From Arthrobacter sp. SLBN-112 (lineage in GTDB: Bacteria > Actinomycetota > Actinomycetes > Actinomycetales > Micrococcaceae), in contig NZ_JAUSXY010000001.1 in assembly GCF_030944625.1 (NCBI RefSeq), forward strand, positions 3,720,001 to 3,784,000: a stretch of DNA of 64,000 nucleotides, read 5' to 3'. The position numbers and the translations under genes are program-made. Shown here one piece after another: positions 40,244 to 50,900 of this stretch. The notes under the pieces are model-generated. The model saw only the letters and a list, made by a program, of their open reading frames with translations. It made no database searches and had not been told where the DNA came from. Numbering within the stretch: position 1 is the stretch's first letter; the number at the start of each line of letters is the position of its first letter.

Positions 40244-41165
40244 CGTCGCGTTCCCCTTCGCCGTCCGCGCCGGTCTCCGCCTGTTCGGGCAAGGGCTGCG
40301 TCACGGCTCCGTTGGCCAGCGGACGCGGCAGCGTCTCCTCGTCCCCGTCCCCCGGGCTGAATCGCGGCGCGGTGGTGCCGGCGCCGTCGTCGTTCGCTAC
40401 GTTCCTGGCGTCCACCACGATGGCCGTGACGTTGTCCCTGCCCCCACTGCGCAGGGCGGCCTGGATCAGGGCGTCCACCGCGTCCTGAGGCTGGGCCACG
40501 GTGCTGAGGATGCGGAGGATGTCCTCGTCCGCCAGTTCCCCGGTCAGCCCGTCGGAGCAGACCAGGACCCTGTCTCCCTCCTCGACCGGCAGGAGCCAGT
40601 AGTCAGCTTCCGTCTCATCCCCCGTGCCCAGGGCCCGGGTGACAACGTGCCGTCGGGGATGCACGGCGGCTTCCTGGGCGGTGATCTCCCCCGCGTCCAC
40701 GAGCTCCTGGACCTCTGAGTGGTCTACGCTGATCTGCTCGAACCGGCCCTGGCTGAGGCGGTAGGTGCGGGAATCGCCGATATTCAGCACCAACCAGTAC
40801 GGCATGCCCATCTGTTCCACGACGACCGCTCCCGTGAGGGTGGTGCCGGCGCGGGCTCCGGCGGCCTCACGGATAGAGTTGTCCGCCCGCACCAGGTACT
40901 GCTGGAGGACCGACGCCGTGATGCTCCGCTCCCCCGTGGCGAGCTGCGGAATCCCGGCCAGGGCCCGCACGCACAGGCCGCTGGCTATCTCGCCGGCCTC
41001 GTGGCCGCCCATGCCGTCGGCCACGGCGAAGACGGGATCCGCGGCGATGTAGGAATCCTCGTTCAGCTCCCTGCGGAGTCCCCTGTCCGTCCCATAGCCG
41101 TAGGTGAGGCTGAGGCCCGGCCCCGGCTGGATGGTGGAGGAAACACTGGCGGGGTGCTGGTTCAT
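40230..41165 (-). CDS. PP2C-type Ser/Thr phosphatase (Stp/PstP-like)
   Basis: 311 residues. All metal-binding aspartates appear in order: 'RRELNEDSYIA' near residue 36, 'FAVADGMGGHEAGE' near 51, 'VLVCSDGLTGEL' near 205 and 'GGRDNVTAIVVD' near 245. No membrane helix is seen, unlike mycobacterial PstP, so it is cytoplasmic. The Glu-rich tail (245-311) may be disordered. It is expected to remove phosphates from the kinase and FHA proteins of the cluster. It overlaps the neighbours by 4 and 14 bases. Confidence 0.94.
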   Translation of the reverse strand: MNQHPASVSSTIQPGPGLSLTYGYGTDRGLRRELNEDSYIAADPVFAVADGMGGHEAGEIASGLCVRALAGIPQLATGERSITASVLQQYLVRADNSIREAAGARAGTTLTGAVVVEQMGMPYWLVLNIGDSRTYRLSQGRFEQISVDHSEVQELVDAGEITAQEAAVHPRRHVVTRALGTGDETEADYWLLPVEEGDRVLVCSDGLTGELADEDILRILSTVAQPQDAVDALIQAALRSGGRDNVTAIVVDARNVANDDGAGTTAPRFSPGDGDEETLPRPLANGAVTQPLPEQAETGADGEGERDDDLR

Positions 41166-42916
41166 GCCTGTCCTAGGTAAAAGGTGCGGTCTCCAAAATG
41201 CACGCTGGAGCCCGGGGTAACAAATGTTGGGACGCCCGGCGCCAAGGGGGTGCGCAGGCCGTCGGGGGTGGTCACGGCGCTGCCGTTGGTCGACTGCCGG
41301 TCAGTCACCCAGATCCCTGCACCATCGGTGAGCAGGTGCAGGTGGGTCTTTGAGATGGAGCGTCCGGGATCGTCCACGGCCAGAAGCTGGGCATGCTGTT
41401 CCCCGGCCTGGCCCACGGGGTTGCGGCCCACCAGGACGCTGCGGTCCAGCTGGAAGTCGCGGCCGTCGTCCAAGCGGATCCGCAGGACGGCCACGGGGGC
41501 CGGTCCGCCGGCATCCGGGCGCACCTGGGTGCGTTCGACGTCGTCGTCAACGTGCGGCCCGGCCACCCGGTGGCCTGCGGTGGAAGCCGGCGCCCCCGGC
41601 GCGAACCCTCGGCTGCCACCCACCGGCTGCGCGGCGTGCGACGGGGCGGGCTGTGCGTCCCGGGACGCTGCGGGATACGCGGCGGCCTGCGCGGGCGGCG
41701 GCGCGAAGGAGGCAGGGCTGGTGTAGGGCATGGTTTGCGACGGCATGGTGGCTGACGGCGCCGGAGCCTGGGGCGCCTGGGGCGCCTGGGGCACCGGAGC
41801 CTGCGGAGGAGCGAATTGGGGTGCCGTCTGGAGCGGAGCTGCCTGCGGCGGGGCGGTCCGGGGCAGCGGAGCCTGCGAGTGCGGCGGCTGCGGCGCGGGT
41901 GGCTGCGCGGCAGCCGCGTGGGCCGTCGCGGCCCCGGCCACCGGGGACAGCACCTGCTGGACGGGCGGAAGGTCCAGGGGCGCGAAACTGTAGGGGCCCT
42001 GGATGCCACCGGTGGCGATGGGGTCGCGGCCTGCCTTGACGTCGAACATGAGCGTCTTCGCGGCGGTGTCGTTCCAGGCCCGCAACCCGCCATTCTTGTC
42101 CCACTGGCTGGAAACCACCACCAGCACCGCCCACACGGCACCCAGCAGGAGCAGCGGGCCGAGGACGAATAGGGCGGCGTCAAACCACTTGAAAACCACC
42201 ACCAGGACAGCAGCCAGCAGGGCCAGCAGGATGCCTGCGCCGGTGATCACTCCCCGCAGGAAGACGGCGCCGGCCCCGGGCGCGTAGCCGTCCTGGTCCG
42301 CGCTGCGGATGCCCATCAGCAGGTTGCCGGGGGTCTTGCCGGTACGGGCTTCCAGGCCGAGCACCACAAAGAGGTAGGCGAGTGTCAGGCCGAGGCCGAT
42401 GCCGCCGAACAGCACCAGGGATGAAGTGTCGTAGACGATGAAGCCGCCGCTTCGGGTCCGGGTGATGCCGGCGAAGCCGATGGCGAACGTCACCACCAGC
42501 ACTGCCACGCCGGGCAGCCAGTCGATGACGGCAGCGCCCAACCGCTTGCCCGCCGCAGCCGGAACAAGCTCAAGGTTAACTGCCATTCCCGTTCCTCCCC
42601 CTGGAGCGGCCCCCACCCTGGTGGAACCGCCGGCACTGACCGGATCGGTGCCCGCAGGTGCGGTACCCGGATATGCGATGCCCGCCGGCTGGGCTGCCGC
42701 AGGCCTTTCTACTACCGGGATAGTACCGGGAATCCCCGGCGCGTGCGCGGCGCCCACGGTCCGGGCCCCGGCCTGGACGCCGTGCGCGCCGGGGGTCTGG
42801 GTGCGGTTGCGGCGGGCCGCCCGGTTGGGCAGCGGCGAACCGCAGGCAGCACAGAAGGTGGCGCCCGCGCGGATGGTTTGCTGGCAGCGCGGGCAGCGGT
42901 CGGCGTCTGAAGTCAC
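41162..42916 (-). CDS. zinc-ribbon, RDD membrane and FHA protein
   Basis: 584 residues from a GTG start overlapping the transglutaminase-like stop. Order: zinc ribbon 'CPRCQQTIRAGATFCAACG' (8-26), linker, RDD domain (about 118-290) with four helices and 'RLGAAVIDWLPGVAVLVVTF', a Pro/Ala/Gln-rich linker (300-450) and a C-terminal FHA domain (about 475-584) with 'VLVGRNPVG', 'SISKTHLHLL' and 'RQSTNGSAV'. The Thr motif 'VERTQVRPD' is near 461, just before the FHA domain, like the phospho-Thr sites that FHA proteins bind in cis or trans. It is probably a membrane scaffold under kinase control. Confidence 0.88.
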   Translation of the reverse strand: MTSDADRCPRCQQTIRAGATFCAACGSPLPNRAARRNRTQTPGAHGVQAGARTVGAAHAPGIPGTIPVVERPAAAQPAGIAYPGTAPAGTDPVSAGGSTRVGAAPGGGTGMAVNLELVPAAAGKRLGAAVIDWLPGVAVLVVTFAIGFAGITRTRSGGFIVYDTSSLVLFGGIGLGLTLAYLFVVLGLEARTGKTPGNLLMGIRSADQDGYAPGAGAVFLRGVITGAGILLALLAAVLVVVFKWFDAALFVLGPLLLLGAVWAVLVVVSSQWDKNGGLRAWNDTAAKTLMFDVKAGRDPIATGGIQGPYSFAPLDLPPVQQVLSPVAGAATAHAAAAQPPAPQPPHSQAPLPRTAPPQAAPLQTAPQFAPPQAPVPQAPQAPQAPAPSATMPSQTMPYTSPASFAPPPAQAAAYPAASRDAQPAPSHAAQPVGGSRGFAPGAPASTAGHRVAGPHVDDDVERTQVRPDAGGPAPVAVLRIRLDDGRDFQLDRSVLVGRNPVGQAGEQHAQLLAVDDPGRSISKTHLHLLTDGAGIWVTDRQSTNGSAVTTPDGLRTPLAPGVPTFVTPGSSVHFGDRTFYLGQA

Positions 42917-45540
42917 TGCTCGGTTGGTCCTTGCTGGTTGGTTCCTGGATCGCCGGGTCCCGGTTGGCCGGCACCCGGCTGGCCCGGTCCTTGCTCGCTT
43001 GGTCCTTGCTGGCTTGGTCCTTGTGGTTCGCTTGCCGGTGGGCCGGGCGTTGCGGGGCCGCCCGGGGAACGACGGCGGCGGCCGGCGAACACGGACGCCG
43101 ACGCCGGCAGTCCCTGCCGGAGGCGGCGCAGCGAGAGCCCGCTGCCCGAGTTCATCGCACTCCGCGCGTCGCTGAGCAGCGAGCGGGGCGAGAACCGCGC
43201 CTGTTGCCGGCGCCAGAACCCCACGGTGGCGGTCATCTCCTTGAGCGAGCCATCAACGATAGTCCAGTACTCCTTGACCTCCTCTTCCGTGGGCTGGCCG
43301 GCGCCGAAGATGGAGGCATCGGCCCGGCGGGCAAGGAGCGTCGTGGTTCCCTGGCTGGCAGGGAACGCCTCGGCCAGCACTGCGGCGCTTTCCCGGCGCG
43401 TCGAGCGGGCGTCGACGGCGGCACCCATGTCCGTTGCCAGGCTCACCACCTCGCTCCACCCTCCGCCGACGCGCTGGGCCGGATGGCCGTCGCGGAAACG
43501 CTGCTTCCGCCGTCGCGTCTTTAACAAGGCGATCAGCAACAACGGCAAGGCAATGATCACCACGGGGATGGCAACGACGCCCAGCGCACCCAGCAGCGCA
43601 CCCCAGAACAACCACGGATTGTTCTTCTTCTGGTCGGCGTCCAGCGCGTCCGGCGAGGAGTCCGGCGGCAGGTCCGCGGGCTCCTGTGGCGGGGGTGGCG
43701 GCTGCAGCACCTGTGGCTTGGGCTTGGACTTGCTTTCCGGGTCCGGCGGGATGGGGATGTTGTCCTTTGGCGGGGTGGGGTCGAAGCTGACCCAGCCCAC
43801 GCGCTCGAACGCGACCTCCACCCAGGCGTGGACGTCCTTACCGGTGATCTTCACTTCGCCGGCACCGTTTTCAGGGCTGGTGGGCTCAGGATAGAACCCC
43901 ATCACCACCCTGGACGGGATGCCCAGGTGCCGGAGCATCAGGGCCATGGCCACGGCGTACTGCTCATCGTCGCCCAGCATCTGCTTGGCAGTGAGCAGGT
44001 TCCGGATTCGGGCCGCGCCGTGGCCGGAAACGCTGGGCAGCTGCCCTTCGCTGACCAGGCCGTTGCTGAAGGCACCCGTCTTCTGGAAATGCGCCTCGAT
44101 TTGGCGGACCCGGTCGATCGCCGTGGGGGCATCCGCGGAGAGGTCATTGGCCTGGGAGCCTACGACGGGCGGCACTTCCAGGGGATCGGGTAGAGAGACT
44201 TTCGCGAAGTCGTACTGCGTCAGCTGGCCGTGTTCGAGTTTGACGGGATCGGAAACCTGGACGCTGTAGGAATCGCCACGGGTGAGGCCGTTGGTGGTGA
44301 CGGCGGTGTCCGTGCCGGGGTTGAAGTAGAGGCCGGCGGCCGCGGCGGAGCCGGACTGGTCAAAGCTGATGCCGGTGGTCTTGCGGCCGCCGGGGACGAA
44401 GAAGCCCTGGTAGTCCTCGATGTTGATGCTGATCGAGTAGTCGTTGGTGGGCACCACCCCGGTAGTGTCGGCAAGGGTGTTGATGGACTTGGCATCGCCC
44501 ACCTTGCTGAAGTTGCCGGAGCCGTTGGGGTCCATGTTGTAGTTGGTGCCGTTGAAGGCGTCCAGCGCACCCAGCCGTACCCGGCCGTCCCGCGGCAGCC
44601 CCTTGACGACGAAGATGGTGTCGTCCTTCTTGTCCTTGACGTAGGTGCGGAAACTCGCCAGCGGCGTGACGTAGTCCTTGGGGTCGAACGGCGGGACCAC
44701 CACGTTGCGGAGGACCTTCCGGTCCTCGCCGGCGTTGACCAGGGGTGCGGCCACGGCGGTGACGCCCACGCTGAGGGCGATTACTCCCGCTGCCATCCCG
44801 AGGCGCCGGATCCGGGCACGCCGGGCGGTGCCGCTGTCGGTCTGCGGGGTGTTGACGGCCACCCGCCGGGTGCTGTCCCGCCGCAGGATGTCCCGGCGGA
44901 ACGTGGCCCAGGCAATGCCGAGGACTGTCAGGCCGATTCCGCGTTCCAGGGTCAGGAACGCCGCGTTGGTGCTGAACGCGATGCCGGTAACGAACAGGAC
45001 CAGGACAGGCAGCAGGGGCAGGTAGGGGCTCCGCGCGCGCCAGGTCAGGAGCGCGGCCACCAGTGCCGTGATGAGCGAGCTGAGGAAGGGCACGATGAGC
45101 ACGCCGCCGGCAGTTCCCACCGGCACGCCGACGGTGAGCATGTCCTTCCAGGCGAAGACGACGCCCAGGAGCAGGGTCCGCAACGAATCCAGGGAGGGAA
45201 CGAAGCCGGCGATGGCCGCGTCCGGCACCGCCAGCCAGGTCCCGAAGACCAGGTAGGCCGCCAAGGCCAGGGCCGTGGTGATCAGCAGGCCAAGTCGCAG
45301 GTGAGCGTTGGCGGCACCGATGCCCAAGCCAAGGATGATGCCGCCGAATCCGGACAACAGGTAGTACGGGTCGCCGCCGAAGCTCAAACCGAACCCGAGC
45401 AGGCCCAGCCCCAGCAGGACAACCAGGGCCCCGGCGTCGAGCAGGAAGTGCCAGGGCTGCCCGTGTGCGAAGGCGGACTCGGGGCCGGGCGCTTTGCGGC
45501 GGGTACGGGTTTGCGGGAACTGGCCCGGTGCGGTGCTCAT
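42913..45540 (-). CDS. transglutaminase-fold membrane protein (DUF3488 type), Cys nucleophile missing
   Basis: 875 residues. N-terminal helices (about 30-260) form a membrane domain, followed by an outer region (270-620) with a transglutaminase-like fold, a helix at about 660-685 and a cytoplasmic tail rich in Pro, Gly and Gln. His and Asp of the usual triad are present ('GKDVHAWVEVAFE' near 570, 'VSFDPTPP' near 586), but the position of Cys reads 'LGDDEQYAVAMALM' (near 522) with Asp. It may therefore be a non-catalytic, binding version. Same position in the MoxR-DUF58-TGase set seen in many bacteria. Confidence 0.88.
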   Translation of the reverse strand: MSTAPGQFPQTRTRRKAPGPESAFAHGQPWHFLLDAGALVVLLGLGLLGFGLSFGGDPYYLLSGFGGIILGLGIGAANAHLRLGLLITTALALAAYLVFGTWLAVPDAAIAGFVPSLDSLRTLLLGVVFAWKDMLTVGVPVGTAGGVLIVPFLSSLITALVAALLTWRARSPYLPLLPVLVLFVTGIAFSTNAAFLTLERGIGLTVLGIAWATFRRDILRRDSTRRVAVNTPQTDSGTARRARIRRLGMAAGVIALSVGVTAVAAPLVNAGEDRKVLRNVVVPPFDPKDYVTPLASFRTYVKDKKDDTIFVVKGLPRDGRVRLGALDAFNGTNYNMDPNGSGNFSKVGDAKSINTLADTTGVVPTNDYSISINIEDYQGFFVPGGRKTTGISFDQSGSAAAAGLYFNPGTDTAVTTNGLTRGDSYSVQVSDPVKLEHGQLTQYDFAKVSLPDPLEVPPVVGSQANDLSADAPTAIDRVRQIEAHFQKTGAFSNGLVSEGQLPSVSGHGAARIRNLLTAKQMLGDDEQYAVAMALMLRHLGIPSRVVMGFYPEPTSPENGAGEVKITGKDVHAWVEVAFERVGWVSFDPTPPKDNIPIPPDPESKSKPKPQVLQPPPPPQEPADLPPDSSPDALDADQKKNNPWLFWGALLGALGVVAIPVVIIALPLLLIALLKTRRRKQRFRDGHPAQRVGGGWSEVVSLATDMGAAVDARSTRRESAAVLAEAFPASQGTTTLLARRADASIFGAGQPTEEEVKEYWTIVDGSLKEMTATVGFWRRQQARFSPRSLLSDARSAMNSGSGLSLRRLRQGLPASASVFAGRRRRSPGGPATPGPPASEPQGPSQQGPSEQGPGQPGAGQPGPGDPGTNQQGPTEQ

Positions 45541-46880
45541 GCGGCGGCCTTTCTCAGCACGATGGCAAGGTCGGCCAGGTCGCCGAGGGTCAGGACGGTC
45601 AGGTCTGCGATGTTGGCCCTGGTGGGGGCTGCGCCGGCTTCCACCCGGACTGCCAGGCTGCGGACTCCCGGCGGGACGGAGGCCGATGCGGAGCGGAGCT
45701 GGGTGGCGGTCACGTTGCTTCCCACCACGAAGAACACCACGGAGGCGTTGGGCACGGTGTCCGCCAGGGTCCGGGCAAGGTCGACGGCGGTGCGGCGCAT
45801 CGGGGTGCCTACGATCCGGGTCATGTCATCAAGCAGGTTGCGGCCCGTTTCGCAGCGCAGCGGCCCCTTCTGGGTGAGGACGTCCAGTTCGCGCTGTTCG
45901 CGGATGGCCTGCCGGCCGATGGACCCTGCCACCGAGATGGCCATCTCGAATTCGTTCTCGGAGGCGTATTCGTCCGTGTTGATGGACAGCGAAATGGCCA
46001 GGTGGGCGCGGCGGGTTTCCTCGAACTGGCGCACCATCAGCTTGTTGGTCCGGGCGGTGGTCTTCCAGTGGATGTGCCTGCGGTCATCGCCGGGCACGTA
46101 GTCGCGCAGGGCGTGGAAGGAGACGTCGGCGCTGGACAGGTCCGTGGTGGGCATGCCCTCAAGGTCGCGGATGAAGCCTGCCGCGGAGCCGGCCAGGGCT
46201 ACGGTCCGCGGATGCACGAAGAGGTCCTCCGGCTGGGTCCAGAGGACCTGTCGGCGCAGGAGATGCAGCGGGTCGGCGCGGACGGAGCGGACCGGTCCCA
46301 CCACGATGACGGCGCGGCGTGCGGTGGGGATGGTGAACAGGTCCTCGTGGACCTGTCCCGGCTTCATCCGGGGCAGGTGGAACACGGCTGTGGTGCTGCC
46401 AACCGGCAGTTCCAGGGCGGCGGGAAGCAACGGCCGGGCGGAGGTGTTGGAGACGGCGATGCTTCCGACGGCGCTGTCCCCCACCGCCACGCGGGTCCGG
46501 GCAAGGTCCAGGACCACGCCGTAGGAGGACCGGCCGAGGATGAAGGCCACCGCGATCACGAACATGGCAAAGGCGGCGATGGCGGCTGCAGTGGCCTCCT
46601 GCCATCCGTACGCCTGGCCGGTGATCCACAACAGGACGGCAGCGGCCAGGACAGACCAGCCCAGGATGCTGACCACGGACAGGACCGGCCACACGTATTT
46701 CAGCCAGGTGGTGCGGACGGCCCGCCAGGCCGGGGTGAGGGCAAGGAGGGCCGTGTTGCTGGCTTCTGACCATACCGCTGCCGGATGCAGGCGGGTGGGG
46801 CGGCCATTCCGGTGGAAGAGGAGCTGGATCCGCTCCGCGAGCCGGGTCAACGGGGTGCCGCTGGACGTGCCGTCGGACAT
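45537..46880 (-). CDS. DUF58 (vWA-related) membrane protein
   Basis: 447 residues from the ATG at 46880. Two membrane helices near 57-105 are followed by an outer or cytoplasmic beta-region and the DUF58 motif 'GMPTTDLSSADVSFHALRDYVPGDDRRHIHWKTTARTNKLM' (split parts RDYVPGDDRRHIHW and KTTARTNKL, about 255-290). The rest is vWA-like. DUF58 proteins work with MoxR ATPases, probably in assembly or metal-dependent folding of extracytoplasmic complexes. It overlaps the next gene by 4 bases. Confidence 0.92.
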   Translation of the reverse strand: MSDGTSSGTPLTRLAERIQLLFHRNGRPTRLHPAAVWSEASNTALLALTPAWRAVRTTWLKYVWPVLSVVSILGWSVLAAAVLLWITGQAYGWQEATAAAIAAFAMFVIAVAFILGRSSYGVVLDLARTRVAVGDSAVGSIAVSNTSARPLLPAALELPVGSTTAVFHLPRMKPGQVHEDLFTIPTARRAVIVVGPVRSVRADPLHLLRRQVLWTQPEDLFVHPRTVALAGSAAGFIRDLEGMPTTDLSSADVSFHALRDYVPGDDRRHIHWKTTARTNKLMVRQFEETRRAHLAISLSINTDEYASENEFEMAISVAGSIGRQAIREQRELDVLTQKGPLRCETGRNLLDDMTRIVGTPMRRTAVDLARTLADTVPNASVVFFVVGSNVTATQLRSASASVPPGVRSLAVRVEAGAAPTRANIADLTVLTLGDLADLAIVLRKAAA

Positions 46881-46954
46881 GTGGGTGTGCCTTCGTTGTT
46901 GCGTTGGAAAGGGATGGTGGCCGGCGTGCAGCGTTGGGCTGGGCGCCGGACCGG

Positions 46955-47926
46955 TCAGGCGTTGGTGCGCTGCTGAGGGGCGGCGACGTCGGCCAGGATC
47001 CTGGTGAGGACGGCCTCCGGGGTGGCACCGGAGAACTCGGCTTCGGGGTCCATCACGAACCGGTGCGTCCACACCACGGGTGCCAGTTCCTTGATGTCAT
47101 CCGGCAGGACGAAGTTCCGTCCCTGCGAGGCGGCCCAGACCTTTGCGGCCCGGACCATGGCCAGGGCACCACGCACGGACACGCCGAGCCGGGTTTCCGG
47201 GGCGCTCCGGGTCTCCTCGCACAGCCGCGAAATGTACTCCAGCACTGCGGTGTCCACGTGCGCGGTGGCGGCGAGGTCTGCCATGTCCGCCACTGCCTGG
47301 GTGGTGATGACGGCGGACAGGTCCTGGGAGCGGTCCTTCAGGTTGTTGCCGCCCAGCAGCCGCACCGTGGAGGCGTGGTCTGGGTACCCGATGGAGGTCT
47401 TGATCAGGAACCGGTCCAGCTGCGCCTCGGGGAGGCGGTAGGTTCCGGCCTGCTCGATCGGGTTCTGGGTGGCCATGACCATGAACGGCCGGCCCGCGGA
47501 GTAGGTGACGCCATCCACGGTCACCCGGGATTCTTCCATGACCTCCAGCAGCGCGGACTGGGTCTTGGGCGATGCCCGGTTGATTTCGTCGGCCAGGACG
47601 ATGTTGTTGAAGATCGGGCCCTTGTGGAACTCGAACTTCTGCGTCTTCTGGTCGTAGATGGTCACACCGGTGACGTCGGAGGGAAGCAGGTCCGGGGTGA
47701 ACTGGATCCGGTTGTTGGACCCCTGCACGGTGGCCGCGAGGGCCCGGGCCAGGGAGGTTTTGCCCGTTCCGGGTGCGTCCTCGAACAGCACGTGGCCCTC
47801 GGCCAGCATGGCTGTGAAGGTCAGCCGGATGACGTGTTCCTTGCCCAGCACCGCCTGCCCCACGTTGGCAACCAGCTTTTCGAACGTACCGGCAAACCAC
47901 TCGGCCTGCTCCATGGTCATGGTCAT
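46955..47926 (-). CDS. MoxR-family AAA+ ATPase
   Basis: 323 residues from the ATG at 47926 (AGGAAG upstream). 'VLFEDAPGTGKTSLARALA' is Walker A, 'IVLADEINRASPKTQSALLEVMEE' Walker B (DEINRA), 'MATQNPIEQAGTYRLPEAQLDRFLIKT' sensor and Arg finger (parts ATQNPIEQAGTY and PEAQLDRF). MoxR proteins are chaperone-like and usually sit next to DUF58 genes, as here. Cytoplasmic. It follows giant gene 1 by 69 bases. Confidence 0.95.
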   Translation of the reverse strand: MTMTMEQAEWFAGTFEKLVANVGQAVLGKEHVIRLTFTAMLAEGHVLFEDAPGTGKTSLARALAATVQGSNNRIQFTPDLLPSDVTGVTIYDQKTQKFEFHKGPIFNNIVLADEINRASPKTQSALLEVMEESRVTVDGVTYSAGRPFMVMATQNPIEQAGTYRLPEAQLDRFLIKTSIGYPDHASTVRLLGGNNLKDRSQDLSAVITTQAVADMADLAATAHVDTAVLEYISRLCEETRSAPETRLGVSVRGALAMVRAAKVWAASQGRNFVLPDDIKELAPVVWTHRFVMDPEAEFSGATPEAVLTRILADVAAPQQRTNA

Positions 47927-47995
47927 GAAATGTGCTTCCTTCTGATGGGTCGAATTTTCCTTGTGGGCCCGGGCCCACAAGGCGTGATGCGGTTG

Positions 47996-50900
47996 CTAGC
48001 GGTTCGGCATGCCGTTTGGTGGGTTGCAGCCCACGTTGGAGGTGTCGCAGCGGAGCCAGTTGCCCGAGGCCATACCGGAGTTCAGGTGGTACCAGATACC
48101 GCTGGGGTTATTGGAGGTCTTGTACCAAACCTGGTAGCGGTCAGCCGTGGACGGGGCACCGGCATCGAGCCACTTGCCTGCACCGGTGCACTGCGACGGG
48201 TTGCCGTCAATGAAGCTGTCCGTCCCCTGGCGGGGCTCCGTGCAGCTTCGGGTCGGGCTGGCAGTGACGTACCAGTCCGTGGCGGGCGCAGCACCGCTGC
48301 GGGAGGTATCGCTGCCGATCCTGCCCGGCTGGCCGGCGCTGATGGCACGTACCTCCAGCTTGTGCGTCTCGCTGTATCCGACACTCTTGGAGAAGCTCCG
48401 TTGCTGGGTGTCCTGCCACGGACCGTTGTCCAGGCTGTACTGATACCCGGTCACGGCCCGGCCGTTGCCGCTTGGCTGGTTCCAGGTCCAGGACACGGTC
48501 TTGTCACCCACCCCGCTGCTGTTGCTGCCAGTGACTGTTGGAGCGAAAGCGAGCCCGTAAGGGTTGACGGCGTTGGACGGCGGGCTTGCATCGCCCGCCG
48601 TGGTGCTGCGTGAAGATACCGCCCACACCACCACGGAGGTCTGCGTCCCATTGGCCGCGGGAACTACGCCACCACCGGCGGGTATGGTTCCGCTGCCCCC
48701 GCCGGAGGTCAAGCTGTACCGATAGGTGATCTCATCCGCTGTCGATCCATTGCGCTGCGCGGCGGTCAACTGCGAGAACCGCACGTCGATCTTGCCGCCG
48801 TTGCCCCCGGTGTCATACAGGGTTGCAGTGGGAGTGCCGACCATACCCGGTTTGCCGACGGCACGAACAGGTGCCGACGCTGGACTGGTGCCGCTGGTTC
48901 CGGCCTTGTTGGTGGCCGACACCGTGAAGGTGTAGTTCGTTTCCGAGTTGTCCACGGTGACGTTCTGCGACGTGCCGGATACCTGCTGGCTGGCCACCGC
49001 CGCACCGCCACGGAGTGTGGTCAGGGTGTAGGAAGAAACCGCGTCACCGTTGTTGTTGGGCGCGGACCAGACCACCCGCAGCTGGCTCTGCGAGCCCACC
49101 GGGGTTGCCTGGGACACGCTTGGCGCGGTGGGCGTCGCGGGAACCCCTGCAGGCACCTCCGCTGCCGAATACGGGCTCCATTCGGACGGTTCCTTGGCGT
49201 CATTGCGCGCCAGGACCCGGACCTTGTAGGACACCCCGTTCTGCAGACCCTTCCAGACGTAGCTGACCGACGTCAGGTTCTGGATCTGGGCGTTCTGGCC
49301 GGCCGGTGCCGGCGAGATTTCCAAATCGTAGGACTTCACCGGCGACCCCTTGCTGGCGGGCTGGGTCCAGTTGACGGTCAACTGCTTGTCGCCGAAGGTC
49401 AGCGAGGGCGCCATCGGGGTGTCGGGCTTCACGTCCGGCCGGACATCGGCCGAGGCCGGCGAACGGTCGGACTCACCGAACTCATTCGTGGCCGTGACCT
49501 GGAAGTGGTACGTAGTGTTGTTGGTCAGCCCGTTGAGCGTGCAGGTGTTGGCCGGGCAATCCTGGCGGAACCCGCCCTCGCCATACACCGTGTACTTGGT
49601 GATGGGCGAGCCCCTGTCCGCCGGGGCCGTCCAGTTCAGCAGTGCGGTGCGGTCCCCCACGCTCTGCGCCTGCGGCGTGGTGGCTGCCGCCGGCTTGTCC
49701 TTGACGGTGAGCCGGATGCGCGCCGTAGCGTGCCGGGACGCGTCACCTGTCTTGTCCTCCACCGTGTAGGCCACCACCATGGTTCCGGTGAAGCCGGGCG
49801 CCGGCGTGACGGTCACCGAGTCGCCGTTGACGCCCACGTTGCCGCTGCCCGTTTCGGTGTTGGCGGCAATAATCTTCAGCGGGGTCTCGGGGAACGGGTT
49901 GGCGTCGTTGGCCAGCACGTTGATGATTACGGGCTTGCCAGCGGGGGCGTTTGCTTCGACGTCGTCGTTGGCAACCGGCTTGGGACGGTTGGAGGCGGTC
50001 ACCGAAAGCTGGTACGTGGCCGTTGCCTCAAGCCCCCGCGGATCCCTGGCCTTGACTTGGACGGCCGCCCTGGTGCCGGTAGCGGTGGAGTCCGCCGCCG
50101 AAGCCTTGAGGGTCTTTCCGTCGATGCTCACGTTGAAGCCGCCGGGCGATCCGCCCACCAGTTCGTACTTCATCTTCTCGACGTCGTCCCGGTCCGGGTC
50201 CGAGGTCAACTTGCCCAGGTCCGTGCTGGCCGTGTCTCCCTTGGGAACGTCCACGTCCGAGCCGAGCAGCTCGGGCGGGTTGTTCTTGTTGGGGTCAGGA
50301 AGGACCTTGGTACGGATGCTGAGGGTGGACTTCAGGCCGGCAGGATCGTCCGGTCCGGTCCCGTCGGTCACCTCGAACGTGAGGGACCCGGGGCCAACGT
50401 AGTCGGCTCCTGCGGTGTATTTCAGGCCCGCGCCGTCGCCGATCACGGGGTTGCCGTTGTCGGCGCCGATGAGTTTGATCCGGTCCGCCTGGGTCAGCCG
50501 CGGCGACCTGCCCTCGCGGACCTTCACCCATTCGTTGAGGTTCACGTCGACCGACTGGCCTGCCACCACCTCGAGGACCTCATCCTTGGCCAGGGTGGGA
50601 ACCTGCTGGCCAAGGCCCGGCACCCAGATGACCGCGGTGGACTGCAGTCCGTCCACGTCTTCCACGGTGTACGGGATGAGCTGGGGATCCTTGGTCAGGT
50701 CCACCAGGACGTTGCCGTTGCCGCCGGGCCTGGCGGTGGTGGCCTCCGTGCTGATCTTCAGGTTCTCCCCCACACCGTCCGGGTCCTCATCATTCTTGAG
50801 GACCGGAACATCGACGGCGGTCTTGCCCATCGCTTGGGCGGACGTCACGCGGTCGTCACGGGCAATGGGCGCCTTGAGCGGCACGTTGTTGTCCACCACC

